Under the pieces are notes generated by a model. That model was not told where the DNA came from, did no database searches, and was given only the letters and a program-made list of their open reading frames with translations. From Acinetobacter rudis (GTDB taxonomy: Bacteria; Pseudomonadota; Gammaproteobacteria; Pseudomonadales; Moraxellaceae): a stretch of 54,642 nt of DNA. The DNA lies in NCBI RefSeq assembly GCF_000829675.1, contig NZ_BBRX01000003.1:1-54642 (forward strand), given 5' to 3'. A program made the translations under genes and the position numbers. Of this stretch, positions 26,838-34,769 are shown in pieces; the stretch's first letter is position 1; every line of letters starts with the position of its first letter.

Positions 26838-27215
26838 ATCATAAATTAAATCATCCTCGTGAATATTGATAAAATCTGGCTTCGGGTCTGTTGTAAATTG
26901 TACATAGTGAATTGATTGCATTCCTAATAACTTGGCTTTACAGACGCGATGCATGCCATCCATTAATTTACCTTGAGCACAGAGTATGATTGGATAGCTA
27001 AGGTCAGCTTCTTGGATTAACTTTAGATGGTCGATGATCTCTTGTGTGCTTGGATGATGATCTGGATACCAGTAGGGTTCATCTAATTCCCTAATATCTT
27101 TAAGTGATATTTCTTTCACTTCAAATTGCTTGGTCATCATAACAAGGTGATCAACATCCCAAATAAGCGTGTCATTTTCAACTTTTCTAAAATGATATTG
27201 TTTTCTCATACTCAT
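26832..27215 (-). CDS. ParB/Srx-fold protein (stand-alone ParB N-terminal-like domain)
   Basis: 127-residue cytoplasmic protein containing little more than a ParB N-terminal-like fold: a pair of strands (ISLKDIRELDEPYW), a helix, then the conserved ADLSYPIILCAQGKLMDGMHR block. There the Asp-Gly-x-His-Arg core (residues ~89-93) matches the nucleotide/DNA-contact motif of ParB/sulfiredoxin folds. There is no helix-turn-helix or dimerisation domain, so it is not a chromosome-partition ParB. Small relatives act as CTPase or NTPase modules or in modification systems; none of those partners is adjacent. Function unknown. Confidence 0.65.
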   Translation of the reverse strand: MSMRKQYHFRKVENDTLIWDVDHLVMMTKQFEVKEISLKDIRELDEPYWYPDHHPSTQEIIDHLKLIQEADLSYPIILCAQGKLMDGMHRVCKAKLLGMQSIHYVQFTTDPKPDFINIHEDDLIYDD

Positions 27216-27439
27216 GCCATACTCAGACGGATAAGCATTAGAGCATAAAGTGATTCTTTTGTTATGTATATTATCATCTTAAAAAAGATCAAATATGTAC
27301 TGAAAGAAAAATGCACGATTAAAAATATGGTTTGGCAAACAGCAAAAGTATTTCCAAAGATAACTAAAATATAAGGACGTCCTCAAAAGATATAAAAATA
27401 TCGCCTAATGACTGAAATATTCTGAACGAGCAGGTTATG

Positions 27440-27472
27440 GTTTTATAAGTTCTATTTTAGAACTTATAAAAC
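27440..27472. promoter_or_regulatory. perfect 15-bp inverted repeat upstream of the CrtI-like gene
   Basis: GTTTTATAAGTTCTA (27440-27454) and TAGAACTTATAAAAC (27458-27472) are exact inverted copies separated by TTT. There is no terminal T tract, so a repressor operator or a leader hairpin is more likely than a terminator. It lies 60 bp before the oxidoreductase start. Confidence 0.55.
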
Positions 27473-27532
27473 ACATTGTGCTGTTCATATAAAGAATAGG
27501 CAGTAATCTTTATGATGCTGAGGGATGATTCA

Positions 27533-29236
27533 ATGACAACTCATAAACAGGTTGAAAATAAAATGCACTGGGATGCAATTGTAATTGGCGCAGGAATTGG
27601 AGGATTATCAACTGCCGCATTTTTAGCATGTAATGATAAAAGCACATTATTACTAGAACAATATAATGTTGTCGGTGGCTGTAGTCATGTATTCCGTCGA
27701 AAACGTCAGTGGGAATTTGATGTTGGAATTCATTATATCGGTGACTGCGGTGAGACAGGTCAAGTGACCACGATGTTGAACAGTTTAGGATTAAAAGAAC
27801 GAATCACTTTTTTACCGATGGATGCAAGTGGCTATGATACGGTTGTAACACCTAATCATCGGGTAAAAATTCCTTATGGTTGGGATAATTACTTGGCGAA
27901 TCTTATTGAGGCTTTTCCTCATGAAGAAAAAGGTTTAAGACAGTTTATCCATATTATTTCAACGATTGGAATGGCAATTGATCGTAGCCGAACACCTGCT
28001 TCGTGGGCAGGAACGTTGAAATTCACTTTTGATGCAGGCTATGCATCTAGATGGGCAATGATGCCTGTGAGCAAATTACTTGATGCATGCAAATTAAGTA
28101 CGGAAGCGAGAACGGTCGTTTCTGTTCAATTTGGTCAGTATGGTTGTATACCTGCAAAGGCACCAGTGATCGTACATGCGGGACTACTACAAAACTATAT
28201 TGAAGGAGGGGCTTGGTATCCTAAAGGTGGTGGACAAGTGATCGCGGCCAACTTAGTCGAAGTGATTCAAGCGCATGGTGGCGAGATAAAAACTCAAGCA
28301 AAAGTTGAACAGATTTTAATAGAACAAGCGAAAGTGCGTGGTGTAAGACTTGAGAGTGGCGAAACATTTTATGCCGATACGGTCATCTCTGCTGCAGATC
28401 TGAAAAAAACCTATCTCAATATGGTCGGAGTTGAAAACTTACCTAAGCGATTTGTTCGAAAAGTAAAAAACTATAAAATGAGTGATCCTTTCTTTAATGT
28501 GTTCTTAGGGCTAGATACAGATTTACAGCAATGGATGCCAAATACTAATTATTTTTCTGTACCCAGCAATGAACCTTTGGATAAAACTGCAAGTATTTTA
28601 GGCGATACAGGTCATCCTCAGTTGACACAACAACAGTGGCTCAATAAAGCTGAAAAATGTTTACCAGCTTTTATTCATTCGTCTACTGTTAAAGACCCAC
28701 ATAATCACAGACATGCCCCAGAGGGTTGTTCAACATTGGAAAGTATGACGATGGTACCCGCTCAGCGGAGTTTTTGGACGAAAGCAACTGATTCTGAAAA
28801 ATATGGTCGCGATCAGCATTATTTAGATTTAAAAACTCAGCTCACTGAGATTATGATTCAACGTGTTGAAGATGTTTTACCTGGTATTAAAAAGCATATT
28901 GTTTGGCAAGAGGCGGCAACACCGTTATCACATGAACGATATACACTTTCAACTCAAGCAACTGCATACGGCTTAGAATGTAATACTCGTCAGTTTGGAC
29001 CGTTTCGACCTAAGTCCAAAACGATTATTCCTGGATTATATTTAGCAGGAACAAGTACAACATGGGGGCCTTCAATTGAAGGTGCATTCTTAAGTGGATT
29101 ACATGCAGCTGCTGCAATATTGGGGCGTGATTTAGATAAAGAGATTAAATCGGGCGTGGTCTATGCAAATCAAAAACAATTACCCCCACAAAATGATCAA
29201 TGGGATCCATTAAAGGTTTCTACGAAGTTAAGTTAA
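27533..29236 (+). CDS. phytoene desaturase / retinol saturase-like FAD oxidoreductase
   Basis: 567-residue FAD enzyme of the CrtI/RetSat family. The N-terminal dinucleotide-binding motif is WDAIVIGAGIGGLSTAAFLA, followed by LLEQYNVVGGCSHVFRR. A central block reads GGAWYPKGGGQVIAANLVEV, and the C-terminal FAD signature is GLYLAGTSTTWGPSIEGAFLSG. Related proteins desaturate carotenoid precursors or saturate retinol-like polyenes. No phytoene synthase or other carotenoid gene is next to it, so the substrate is open. I choose the ATG at 27533, which follows GAGGGATG; a start at 27512 lacks as good a site. A perfect 33-bp dyad lies just upstream. Confidence 0.85.
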   Translation: MTTHKQVENKMHWDAIVIGAGIGGLSTAAFLACNDKSTLLLEQYNVVGGCSHVFRRKRQWEFDVGIHYIGDCGETGQVTTMLNSLGLKERITFLPMDASGYDTVVTPNHRVKIPYGWDNYLANLIEAFPHEEKGLRQFIHIISTIGMAIDRSRTPASWAGTLKFTFDAGYASRWAMMPVSKLLDACKLSTEARTVVSVQFGQYGCIPAKAPVIVHAGLLQNYIEGGAWYPKGGGQVIAANLVEVIQAHGGEIKTQAKVEQILIEQAKVRGVRLESGETFYADTVISAADLKKTYLNMVGVENLPKRFVRKVKNYKMSDPFFNVFLGLDTDLQQWMPNTNYFSVPSNEPLDKTASILGDTGHPQLTQQQWLNKAEKCLPAFIHSSTVKDPHNHRHAPEGCSTLESMTMVPAQRSFWTKATDSEKYGRDQHYLDLKTQLTEIMIQRVEDVLPGIKKHIVWQEAATPLSHERYTLSTQATAYGLECNTRQFGPFRPKSKTIIPGLYLAGTSTTWGPSIEGAFLSGLHAAAAILGRDLDKEIKSGVVYANQKQLPPQNDQWDPLKVSTKLS

Positions 29237-29330
29237 ATGCGCAAGTAAATTCATCAAAAAAGATATTGGCAGTTGTACTGCCATTATCTAGTATGGATAT
29301 GTTTTTAACATCCGAATGCTTAAGAGTGGA

Positions 29331-29714
29331 ATGAAATTTTTATTATTGATTATTGGTCTAGTATTGACTATGCAAAGTAAGGCATTAACGCCGCAAGATT
29401 TTGAGCAAGGCTATTACCACTTACTGAATCAGTTTATGCAGTTGCAACAACAACGCGCTGAGTTAATTGCAGCTCAAGATGAAGCTGGTTTGACTATAAT
29501 TGAACAAAAAAAACTACAAGGATTAGACTGTTCCATATGGCAGGCTGAGTCGAATTATTATCAATATATTGTTGAGAAATTTTCTCAATATAGTGATTTA
29601 ATGCGACGTTCAGGTGCAGAGGTGATTGACAGTCGAGCAGATTTTCAAGATGCACGAAGCGATTTATTAAGACAAATAAATGACCCTAAGAATACATGTC
29701 AGAAAACAGGCTAA
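29331..29714 (+). CDS. small exported protein, unrecognised
   Basis: 127-residue protein with a signal peptide (MKFLLLIIGLVLTMQSKA). The mature part is a Gln-rich helical rod (FMQLQQQRAELIAAQDEAGL) with two cysteines (GLDCSIW and NTCQKTG), a likely disulfide. The ATG at 29331 follows GAGTGG; an ATG 15 bases earlier has no site. It follows the CrtI-like gene by about 95 bases on the same strand after a small hairpin (TGGCAGT/ACTGCCA at 29267-29283). I know of no family. Confidence 0.6.
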   Translation: MKFLLLIIGLVLTMQSKALTPQDFEQGYYHLLNQFMQLQQQRAELIAAQDEAGLTIIEQKKLQGLDCSIWQAESNYYQYIVEKFSQYSDLMRRSGAEVIDSRADFQDARSDLLRQINDPKNTCQKTG

Positions 29715-29777
29715 GTATGCCTTACGGGATATTTAATATTGATTATAAATACATTCAATCGATTAGCACTTTTGACT

Positions 29778-30140
29778 TTAGTCATTCATGCTTAACTGTG
29801 AGCTTAGTTTAAAGTCTTGGTCTTTCATCCAACCTGAAGTATCACGGCCTTGTTTGTCAATATACATTACATATAACCACGATATGCCTTCATAATTAAA
29901 CTGTTGATATGCCACAACAGTATCATCAGGAATTAAAAATAGTTTACTGTTTTTACATTGGCTTGAAGGCGCATTGTGGAAATAACTTCGGAAGCCTTTT
30001 TGACCTTGCAATGTAAAAAAATACTTTGTACCAAACATAGTGCCATTTTCATCAGCAATTTTAGATAATTGTTTACAGTCCAAATCTGCTGATGAAGCAG
30101 TACTACAGATAATGAAAGCCAAAAACACTAAATATTTCAT
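29778..30140 (-). CDS. small exported protein, possibly SH3-like
   Basis: 120-residue protein with signal peptide MKYLVFLAFIICSTASSADL. The mature region has a Cys pair (LDCKQL and SSQCKNS) and a strand-rich C-terminus (TVVAYQQFNYEGISWLYVMY followed by a Gly-Arg-Asp turn and SGWM), which recalls bacterial SH3-like folds where a W-x-x-V/G-W-M pattern is common. No catalytic motif. It probably resides in the periplasm. It is convergent with the preceding exported protein, and its function is unknown. Confidence 0.6.
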   Translation of the reverse strand: MKYLVFLAFIICSTASSADLDCKQLSKIADENGTMFGTKYFFTLQGQKGFRSYFHNAPSSQCKNSKLFLIPDDTVVAYQQFNYEGISWLYVMYIDKQGRDTSGWMKDQDFKLSSQLSMND

Positions 30141-30288
30141 ACAGTGCGTTATCCATCTTAAACATGTTAGTCGAACAATGATGATATTCAGTTCACTTTT
30201 AATTTAATAGTGTCCAGTATACTTTTAAATCTTATTGATCGCTTAGAGTAAGAGTGGAGGACGTTAATTATTTACTCGATTCTCAATT

Positions 30289-30324
30289 TAAATGGGAGAT
30301 TTAGTGTTTTTATGCTCCCATTTA
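30289..30324. terminator. hairpin downstream of the MFS / small-membrane-protein genes
   Basis: TAAATGGGAG (30289-30298) pairs with CTCCCATTTA (30315-30324), 10 bp, just past the minus-strand stop at 30336. The T tract is weak on that strand. Confidence 0.5.
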
Positions 30325-30335
30325 TATCGTTGAGG

Positions 30336-30503
30336 TTAATTTAGAAAATCAATATGTTCAATGCAGGCAGAGAAGCTTGTATCACATGTATGACGACCTG
30401 TTTTACTCGCATAGCGTAAATCTAGCTGTTGTAATGCCAGTACAAGGGCGATCACAATGATCAGCACAGCGATTTTTACCAAGGGAGTGATCAAGGTATT
30501 CAT
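30336..30503 (-). CDS. small single-pass membrane protein coupled to the MFS gene
   Basis: 55-residue peptide with one strong membrane helix (LVKIAVLIIVIALVLALQQL) and a short tail with two cysteines (TCDTSFSACIEH) that could be in the periplasm. Its ATG at 30503 lies one base past the MFS stop, and the ribosome site GGAG is inside the last MFS codons. It is therefore translationally coupled to the transporter. That layout suggests a small partner or regulator of the transporter, like other small transporter-associated proteins, but this is inference. No family recognised. Confidence 0.6.
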   Translation of the reverse strand: MNTLITPLVKIAVLIIVIALVLALQQLDLRYASKTGRHTCDTSFSACIEHIDFLN

Positions 30504-30504
30504 T

Positions 30505-31713
30505 TTAGTCTCCATAGCAATGATGAGGTTGAGCAAGTTTTCGGACTAAAATTAGTCCTAGTACTACAGCAATGCCTAAGATCACTGCTGCAATAAGGTA
30601 AATTTGTGGATATGGCAGAGCATGCTGCAATAAGTAAGTAAAGAGAAAACCAGCACTAAACTGCGCAATCGCAAAGACGACTACAGCAATTCCCCAAATT
30701 TGACGTTGTAATGAACTTGGAACCAACTCAGAGAGTAGCGTTGCTGTCAGTGATACAGTGGCAGGGTTGAGTAGGCCGCTGAGAAAAGAGGAAACAATCA
30801 ATATAGGGGTTTGCGTCCAAAAATTTGGTAAGGCCACGGCGATTGCATAAAGAAAATAAAGTCGCCATAAGGTTGCATAACTGGTCCAGCGTTGTAGGCA
30901 CATATACGTGGTAATCGCACCAAATACAGAGCCTAATCCATAAACCATCCAAAGCATATTGGCAAAATTTTGGCTGTGGTTGAGATGGTGAACAACAAAA
31001 TCAACCCAATAAATACTGTGAGGAATATAGCCAACAGCACTCATAAAATAAGTCAACATCACTAAAGCAACGACATAATATTGTTTAGGTGTTAAAGGGG
31101 TATCAGTATGAGTAAGTTGATTATGGTGTATTTCAGTATGACGAAGTGGCCGCAACATTAGGGCGAGTGCTAATGTTAGAAATAAACCAATGGCAGCAAG
31201 CGCATACCAAGCAACTGCAACACCATAATGGCCAAGTTGAGGTAATAATGTGGTGGTTAATAACACACCAAGACCGATACCGCTGAATGCGATTAAACTG
31301 AGTTTGTATTTTTGTTCTGGTTCAACACGTTTTAGACTATAACTTGGGCCGAGTACCATTAATAAACCACCAGCAATACCCGAAATTAATCGCCAGAATA
31401 AGTACCAAAGGTCTGGCAGATCCGCTATACCACAGCCAAGCAGACTAAAACTACCGAATAAAGCACTGAGGATCAGGCTGCGGCTGACCCAAGATTCCGA
31501 GATGAACTTAATTGCTAAAATAGCACCAATAAAATAACCCACTAAGTTGGCATTGGCCAAATCACTGGCAAATGCAATATCCCACCAGTTTTGGTCAATG
31601 GTCATCGGCATGATTGCAGTATAGGCAAAACGGAGTATTCCGATACCCAAACTGGTTGCACAAAGTGCAATCACCGACAAACGCTGAAAATGATTCATTG
31701 CATTTGCTTTCAT
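30505..31713 (-). CDS. YbfB/YjiJ-family MFS transporter
   Basis: About 400-residue, 12-helix major facilitator of the YbfB/YjiJ type. The first helix contains the family motif GIGILRFAYTAIMPMTI and helix two ANLVGYFIGAILAI. The loop with SRSLILSALFGSFSLLG and the ISGIAGGLLMVLGPSYSLKR segment also fit. The likely substrates are small organic compounds; the family includes drug or sugar-like efflux candidates without firm assignment. The start is set at the ATG at 31713 (MKANAMNHFQ), with a later ATG at 31698 possible. It is divergent from a LysR gene that shares its promoter region and a dyad at 31778-31796, so LysR control is expected. Confidence 0.88.
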   Translation of the reverse strand: MKANAMNHFQRLSVIALCATSLGIGILRFAYTAIMPMTIDQNWWDIAFASDLANANLVGYFIGAILAIKFISESWVSRSLILSALFGSFSLLGCGIADLPDLWYLFWRLISGIAGGLLMVLGPSYSLKRVEPEQKYKLSLIAFSGIGLGVLLTTTLLPQLGHYGVAVAWYALAAIGLFLTLALALMLRPLRHTEIHHNQLTHTDTPLTPKQYYVVALVMLTYFMSAVGYIPHSIYWVDFVVHHLNHSQNFANMLWMVYGLGSVFGAITTYMCLQRWTSYATLWRLYFLYAIAVALPNFWTQTPILIVSSFLSGLLNPATVSLTATLLSELVPSSLQRQIWGIAVVVFAIAQFSAGFLFTYLLQHALPYPQIYLIAAVILGIAVVLGLILVRKLAQPHHCYGD

Positions 31714-31777
31714 AAAAGTATTGTGTTTATTTAATGCAGTTTTTACTATCAAGTGAAATGATTTAAAGTGATACCAG

Positions 31778-31796
31778 CTATCTCAATTTGAGATAG
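31778..31796. promoter_or_regulatory. LysR-type dyad in the MFS/LysR divergent promoter
   Basis: CTATCTCAA-T-TTGAGATAG is an exact inverted repeat with 9-bp arms and a one-base centre. It fits the T-N11-A form of LysR recognition sites and sits between the divergent transporter and regulator genes. Confidence 0.7.
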
Positions 31797-31828
31797 TGTG
31801 CTCAATGGACTTGCTCAAGGAGATAGAG

Positions 31829-32755
31829 ATGCAGCTTAAATCTTTAGAAATATTTATGGCTGTGGTTGAACATAAGAGTTTTTCTTTGGCTGCTGAACAA
31901 CAAAATACGGTGCAGTCGAATATTACAAGCCATATCAAAAAGCTTGAGCAAGAGCTGCAATGTGAGCTATTAAGTCGTCAAGCTCCCATTAAAGTCACAA
32001 GCGCTGGGCAGCAACTGGTAAATTATGCAGCACAAATGCTGCAATTGCATCGTGATGCTAAATCACACTTTTTGCATGATCAACTCAGTGAGAAGGTTCC
32101 TCTTAAAATAGGCAGTATGGAGTCTACGGCAGCTTTTCGTTTGCCCTATGAATTACATACTGTTTTAGAGCAAGTCCCGCGGTTAAAGTTTAATATTTTT
32201 ACTCAACCCTCAAGACAGCTGATCGATGCAGTTTCACAACATGAATTAGACTGCGCATTCATTGCTAATACTCAGGATGTACCTTATTTATTTAATCTTC
32301 CCGTATGGCAAGAAAAGCTGGTTTTAGTCGCAGCTAAACACTTAGATGTACAGCTCACAGCAGAAAACTTATTAATGCATCGTTTTATTTCATTTCGACA
32401 GGGATGTTTTTACCGTCGCCGTATCGAAATTTTTTTGCAAAGCTACGATTTACCTGCCAGCCAAATTTTAGAAATGGGGAGTCTCGACGGGATTGTCGGC
32501 TGTGTGAGTTTAGGAATGGGACTCGCGATTTTACCCGAGCGTTATATACGACAAACTCATTTTAGTGACACTTTGCAGTATCTTGAAATAGATGAGCAAA
32601 TAGCTCAAAGCACAACATATCTTATTGCACAGCAAACAGAAACATGGAGCAGTAATTTGAAAGTTTTTATTCAGTATTTTCAAGAGAAAAATCGTCTGGC
32701 TGAGCAGTTGAAGTCACCGCAAAGTCAAAGATTGGCTGAGTTTGATTTGGTTTAG
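31829..32755 (+). CDS. LysR family transcriptional regulator (divergent from MFS gene)
   Basis: 308-residue LysR protein. The helix-turn-helix is at residues ~1-60 (LKSLEIFMAVVEHKSFSLAA, then QSNITSHIKKLEQELQCELL). The effector domain (90-295) has the usual two-lobed periplasmic-binding-like fold, including MESTAAFRLPYELH and LDGIVGCVSLGMGLAILPERY. Such regulators of the CysB/YbhD-like branch usually activate the divergent gene in response to its substrate. Start at 31829 with AAGGAG six bases upstream; an ATG at 31805 has no site. Target: the YbfB-like transporter next door. The ligand is unknown. Confidence 0.93.
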   Translation: MQLKSLEIFMAVVEHKSFSLAAEQQNTVQSNITSHIKKLEQELQCELLSRQAPIKVTSAGQQLVNYAAQMLQLHRDAKSHFLHDQLSEKVPLKIGSMESTAAFRLPYELHTVLEQVPRLKFNIFTQPSRQLIDAVSQHELDCAFIANTQDVPYLFNLPVWQEKLVLVAAKHLDVQLTAENLLMHRFISFRQGCFYRRRIEIFLQSYDLPASQILEMGSLDGIVGCVSLGMGLAILPERYIRQTHFSDTLQYLEIDEQIAQSTTYLIAQQTETWSSNLKVFIQYFQEKNRLAEQLKSPQSQRLAEFDLV

Positions 32756-32763
32756 GGTAAATA

Positions 32764-32792
32764 TTGACCCTTAATATCGTTTTGATTAAAAT
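32764..32792 (+). promoter_or_regulatory. promoter of the ABC-F leader transcript
   Basis: TTGACC (32764-32769) and TAAAAT (32787-32792) are 17 bp apart, a near-consensus pair. Transcription from ~32799 would give a leader of about 215 bases before the ABC-F start. Confidence 0.6.
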
Positions 32793-32831
32793 CACATCCC
32801 CATCAATAATGAAGTAGAGGAGACCCTGAAT

Positions 32832-32906
32832 ATGTGCAGATTAAATTATGCACTCTTTTTTGGTATACAAGCTCGCTCAAGTTTTTCCGAAGTCGCATCG
32901 CGATAA
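32832..32906 (+). CDS. 24-residue leader peptide upstream of an ABC-F gene
   Basis: Short ORF starting MCRLNYALFFGIQARSSF and ending in Ser-Arg-stop. It has a good AGAGGAG ribosome site nine bases before the ATG and lies within the transcript of the ABC-F gene. Its final codons are inside the hairpins of the leader, so ribosome position would alter RNA folding. Antibiotic-resistance ABC-F genes are often controlled in this way by drug-stalled ribosomes on a leader peptide. Here that is an inference. Confidence 0.55.
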   Translation: MCRLNYALFFGIQARSSFSEVASR

Positions 32907-32997
32907 TCTCGGCATGAGCGAAGTAAACAACTAAAAGCCCTTCACTCAGGCTTCTAAGATTATCGTCATAAATTTTGGCGAGGGTATTTTTTACCCT
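32874..32997 (+). promoter_or_regulatory. ABC-F leader RNA with mutually exclusive hairpins
   Basis: Fold A: CGCTCA (32874-32879) with TGAGCG (32915-32920), enclosing CCGA/TCGG and TCGC-ATC-GCGA stems. Fold B: CGATAATCT (32901-32909) with AGATTATCG (32957-32965). The two cannot coexist because the 5' arm of B lies inside A. AAGCC/GGCTT and a terminal AGGGTA/TACCCT hairpin (32981-32997) with a T-rich loop follow just before the ABC-F ribosome site. Confidence 0.5.
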
Positions 32998-33015
32998 GAA
33001 AATCTTGAGAAAGTT

Positions 33016-34752
33016 ATGAGTACTTTAATCTCTATACAGTCATTATCCTATGACTTAGCATCTGGTCCTTTATTGGACACTATCTCTTTCACCATTAAAA
33101 AAGGTGATCGCATTGGCCTAATTGGTCACAATGGTTCTGGAAAAAGCACATTAATCCGCTTGTTGTATGGTGATCTTACTGCAAAGAGTGGAAATATTGC
33201 TAAATCGAATCAATGTCTTATTGCTCGTATTGAACAGCACTTACCCAAAGATGTATATGCCTTGACGCTCATACAGGCTGTACTCGCAGCTTTACCTGTA
33301 GCAGAGCATTATGAAAATGCGTGGAAGGTGGAAGTACTGTTAAGTGATATGGGGTTTAAGCCTGAAGATTGGCATCTCAAGGCACAGTCATTAAGTGGGG
33401 GTCAACATACTCGTTTACTGATGGCACGTGCATTAATTACTGAGCCAGACTTATTACTTTTAGATGAACCAAGTAATCACCTTGATTTGCAGACATTGCT
33501 ATGGCTAGAAGCATTTTTAATGCGCTGGCAAGGTACGTTTATGTTGGTATCACATGACCAGCATCTCCTTGATCGTGTAACGAATAGCACGATTATATTG
33601 CGTGATCGGTGTTTATCATTTTTCTCTTTGGCCTGTACCGAAGCCCGAGTAATGCAGTTGCAACAAGATGAAGCGGATCAGCATCGTCATGATCAGCAGC
33701 AAAAGGAAATTCAACGGATTGAACGTAGCGCTAAGCGTTTAGCGATATGGGGGCAGGTTTATGATAATGAGAGTTTTTCACGCAAAGCCCAGAGTATGAC
33801 TAAGCGAGTCAATAAATTAAAAGATGAATTGCTCGACTTGAGTGATGGCAGCCCTTGGACATTGCAATTAAATGGCGTTGCGATGTCTGCCAAGCGCTTG
33901 CTTCATTTGGTTGATATTCAAGTGAGTGTTGCACAACATTTGGCAGTGTTATTTCAATTTCAGGACAAACACATCAAAAGTGGCGATCACATAGCATTAA
34001 TTGGAGAAAATGGATGTGGTAAGTCAACCTTACTGATTTATTTATGGCAAAGCTGGATTGCAGCAACACCAATGGATGCTATGGTTTTTCATCCTCAATG
34101 CCGTATGGGATATTACGATCAAAATCACCAACAGTTAGATGGTCAAAAAACTCTACTGGAGGCATTAACAGATTTTAGTTCATTGCCTACTGAAGGGCAT
34201 AAATTGGCATTGATACATGCAGGTTTTGCTTATCATCGACATGGACAATTGGTGAGCAGTTTAAGTGGTGGAGAGCGGGCTAGACTATTGTTTGTTGCGC
34301 TATCTTTGGCTCAGTTTCATTTTCTACTGTTGGATGAACCAACCAATCATCTTGATTTAGAAGGTAAAGAAGAACTGATTTTGGCACTTCGGCAGTTTGC
34401 TGGTGCTTTTGTTTTAGTCAGTCATGATCGCGAGTTAATTGAAAAAAGTTGTAATCGCTTTTGGCTCATTCAAGATCATCATTTGGTTGAATATACCGAT
34501 GTTGAGCAACTCTATGCTGAATTGATCACAGCAGATCAAATCATCCAACTACCATCAACTGAGTCTGCCCAGATGGTCGAGCATACGGTCACCTCAGCTT
34601 CAACAGCAGATGAGCTTTTAGATCGTTTATTAGCGTTGGAAGAAAAACTTACGATTGATCGAGCGAGAAAGCAAAAACATCAAAAGCCACATTTGCAACA
34701 GATGTGGCAGAAAGAAATTGCAATTTTACTTGAACAGTTAGATATAAATTAA
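33016..34752 (+). CDS. ABC-F family ATPase (translation factor / ribosome protection type)
   Basis: 578-residue soluble protein with two ABC ATPase domains and no membrane helices. First Walker A GHNGSGKST (37-45), signature LSGGQ near 127, Walker B LLLLDEPSNHLD; second Walker A GENGCGKST (~330-338), signature LSGGERARLLF and Walker B LLLDEPTNHLD. A charged linker (~205-270, DEADQHRHDQQQKEIQRIER) joins them, as in proteins that reach into the ribosomal E/P-site region. A short coiled-coil tail (~540-575) follows. The leader ORF and alternative hairpins upstream suggest inducible expression and hence a possible antibiotic-protection role; the housekeeping Uup/EttA class is the alternative. Confidence 0.93.
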   Translation: MSTLISIQSLSYDLASGPLLDTISFTIKKGDRIGLIGHNGSGKSTLIRLLYGDLTAKSGNIAKSNQCLIARIEQHLPKDVYALTLIQAVLAALPVAEHYENAWKVEVLLSDMGFKPEDWHLKAQSLSGGQHTRLLMARALITEPDLLLLDEPSNHLDLQTLLWLEAFLMRWQGTFMLVSHDQHLLDRVTNSTIILRDRCLSFFSLACTEARVMQLQQDEADQHRHDQQQKEIQRIERSAKRLAIWGQVYDNESFSRKAQSMTKRVNKLKDELLDLSDGSPWTLQLNGVAMSAKRLLHLVDIQVSVAQHLAVLFQFQDKHIKSGDHIALIGENGCGKSTLLIYLWQSWIAATPMDAMVFHPQCRMGYYDQNHQQLDGQKTLLEALTDFSSLPTEGHKLALIHAGFAYHRHGQLVSSLSGGERARLLFVALSLAQFHFLLLDEPTNHLDLEGKEELILALRQFAGAFVLVSHDRELIEKSCNRFWLIQDHHLVEYTDVEQLYAELITADQIIQLPSTESAQMVEHTVTSASTADELLDRLLALEEKLTIDRARKQKHQKPHLQQMWQKEIAILLEQLDIN

Positions 34753-34769
34753 GTGATATAGGTTGAAAA

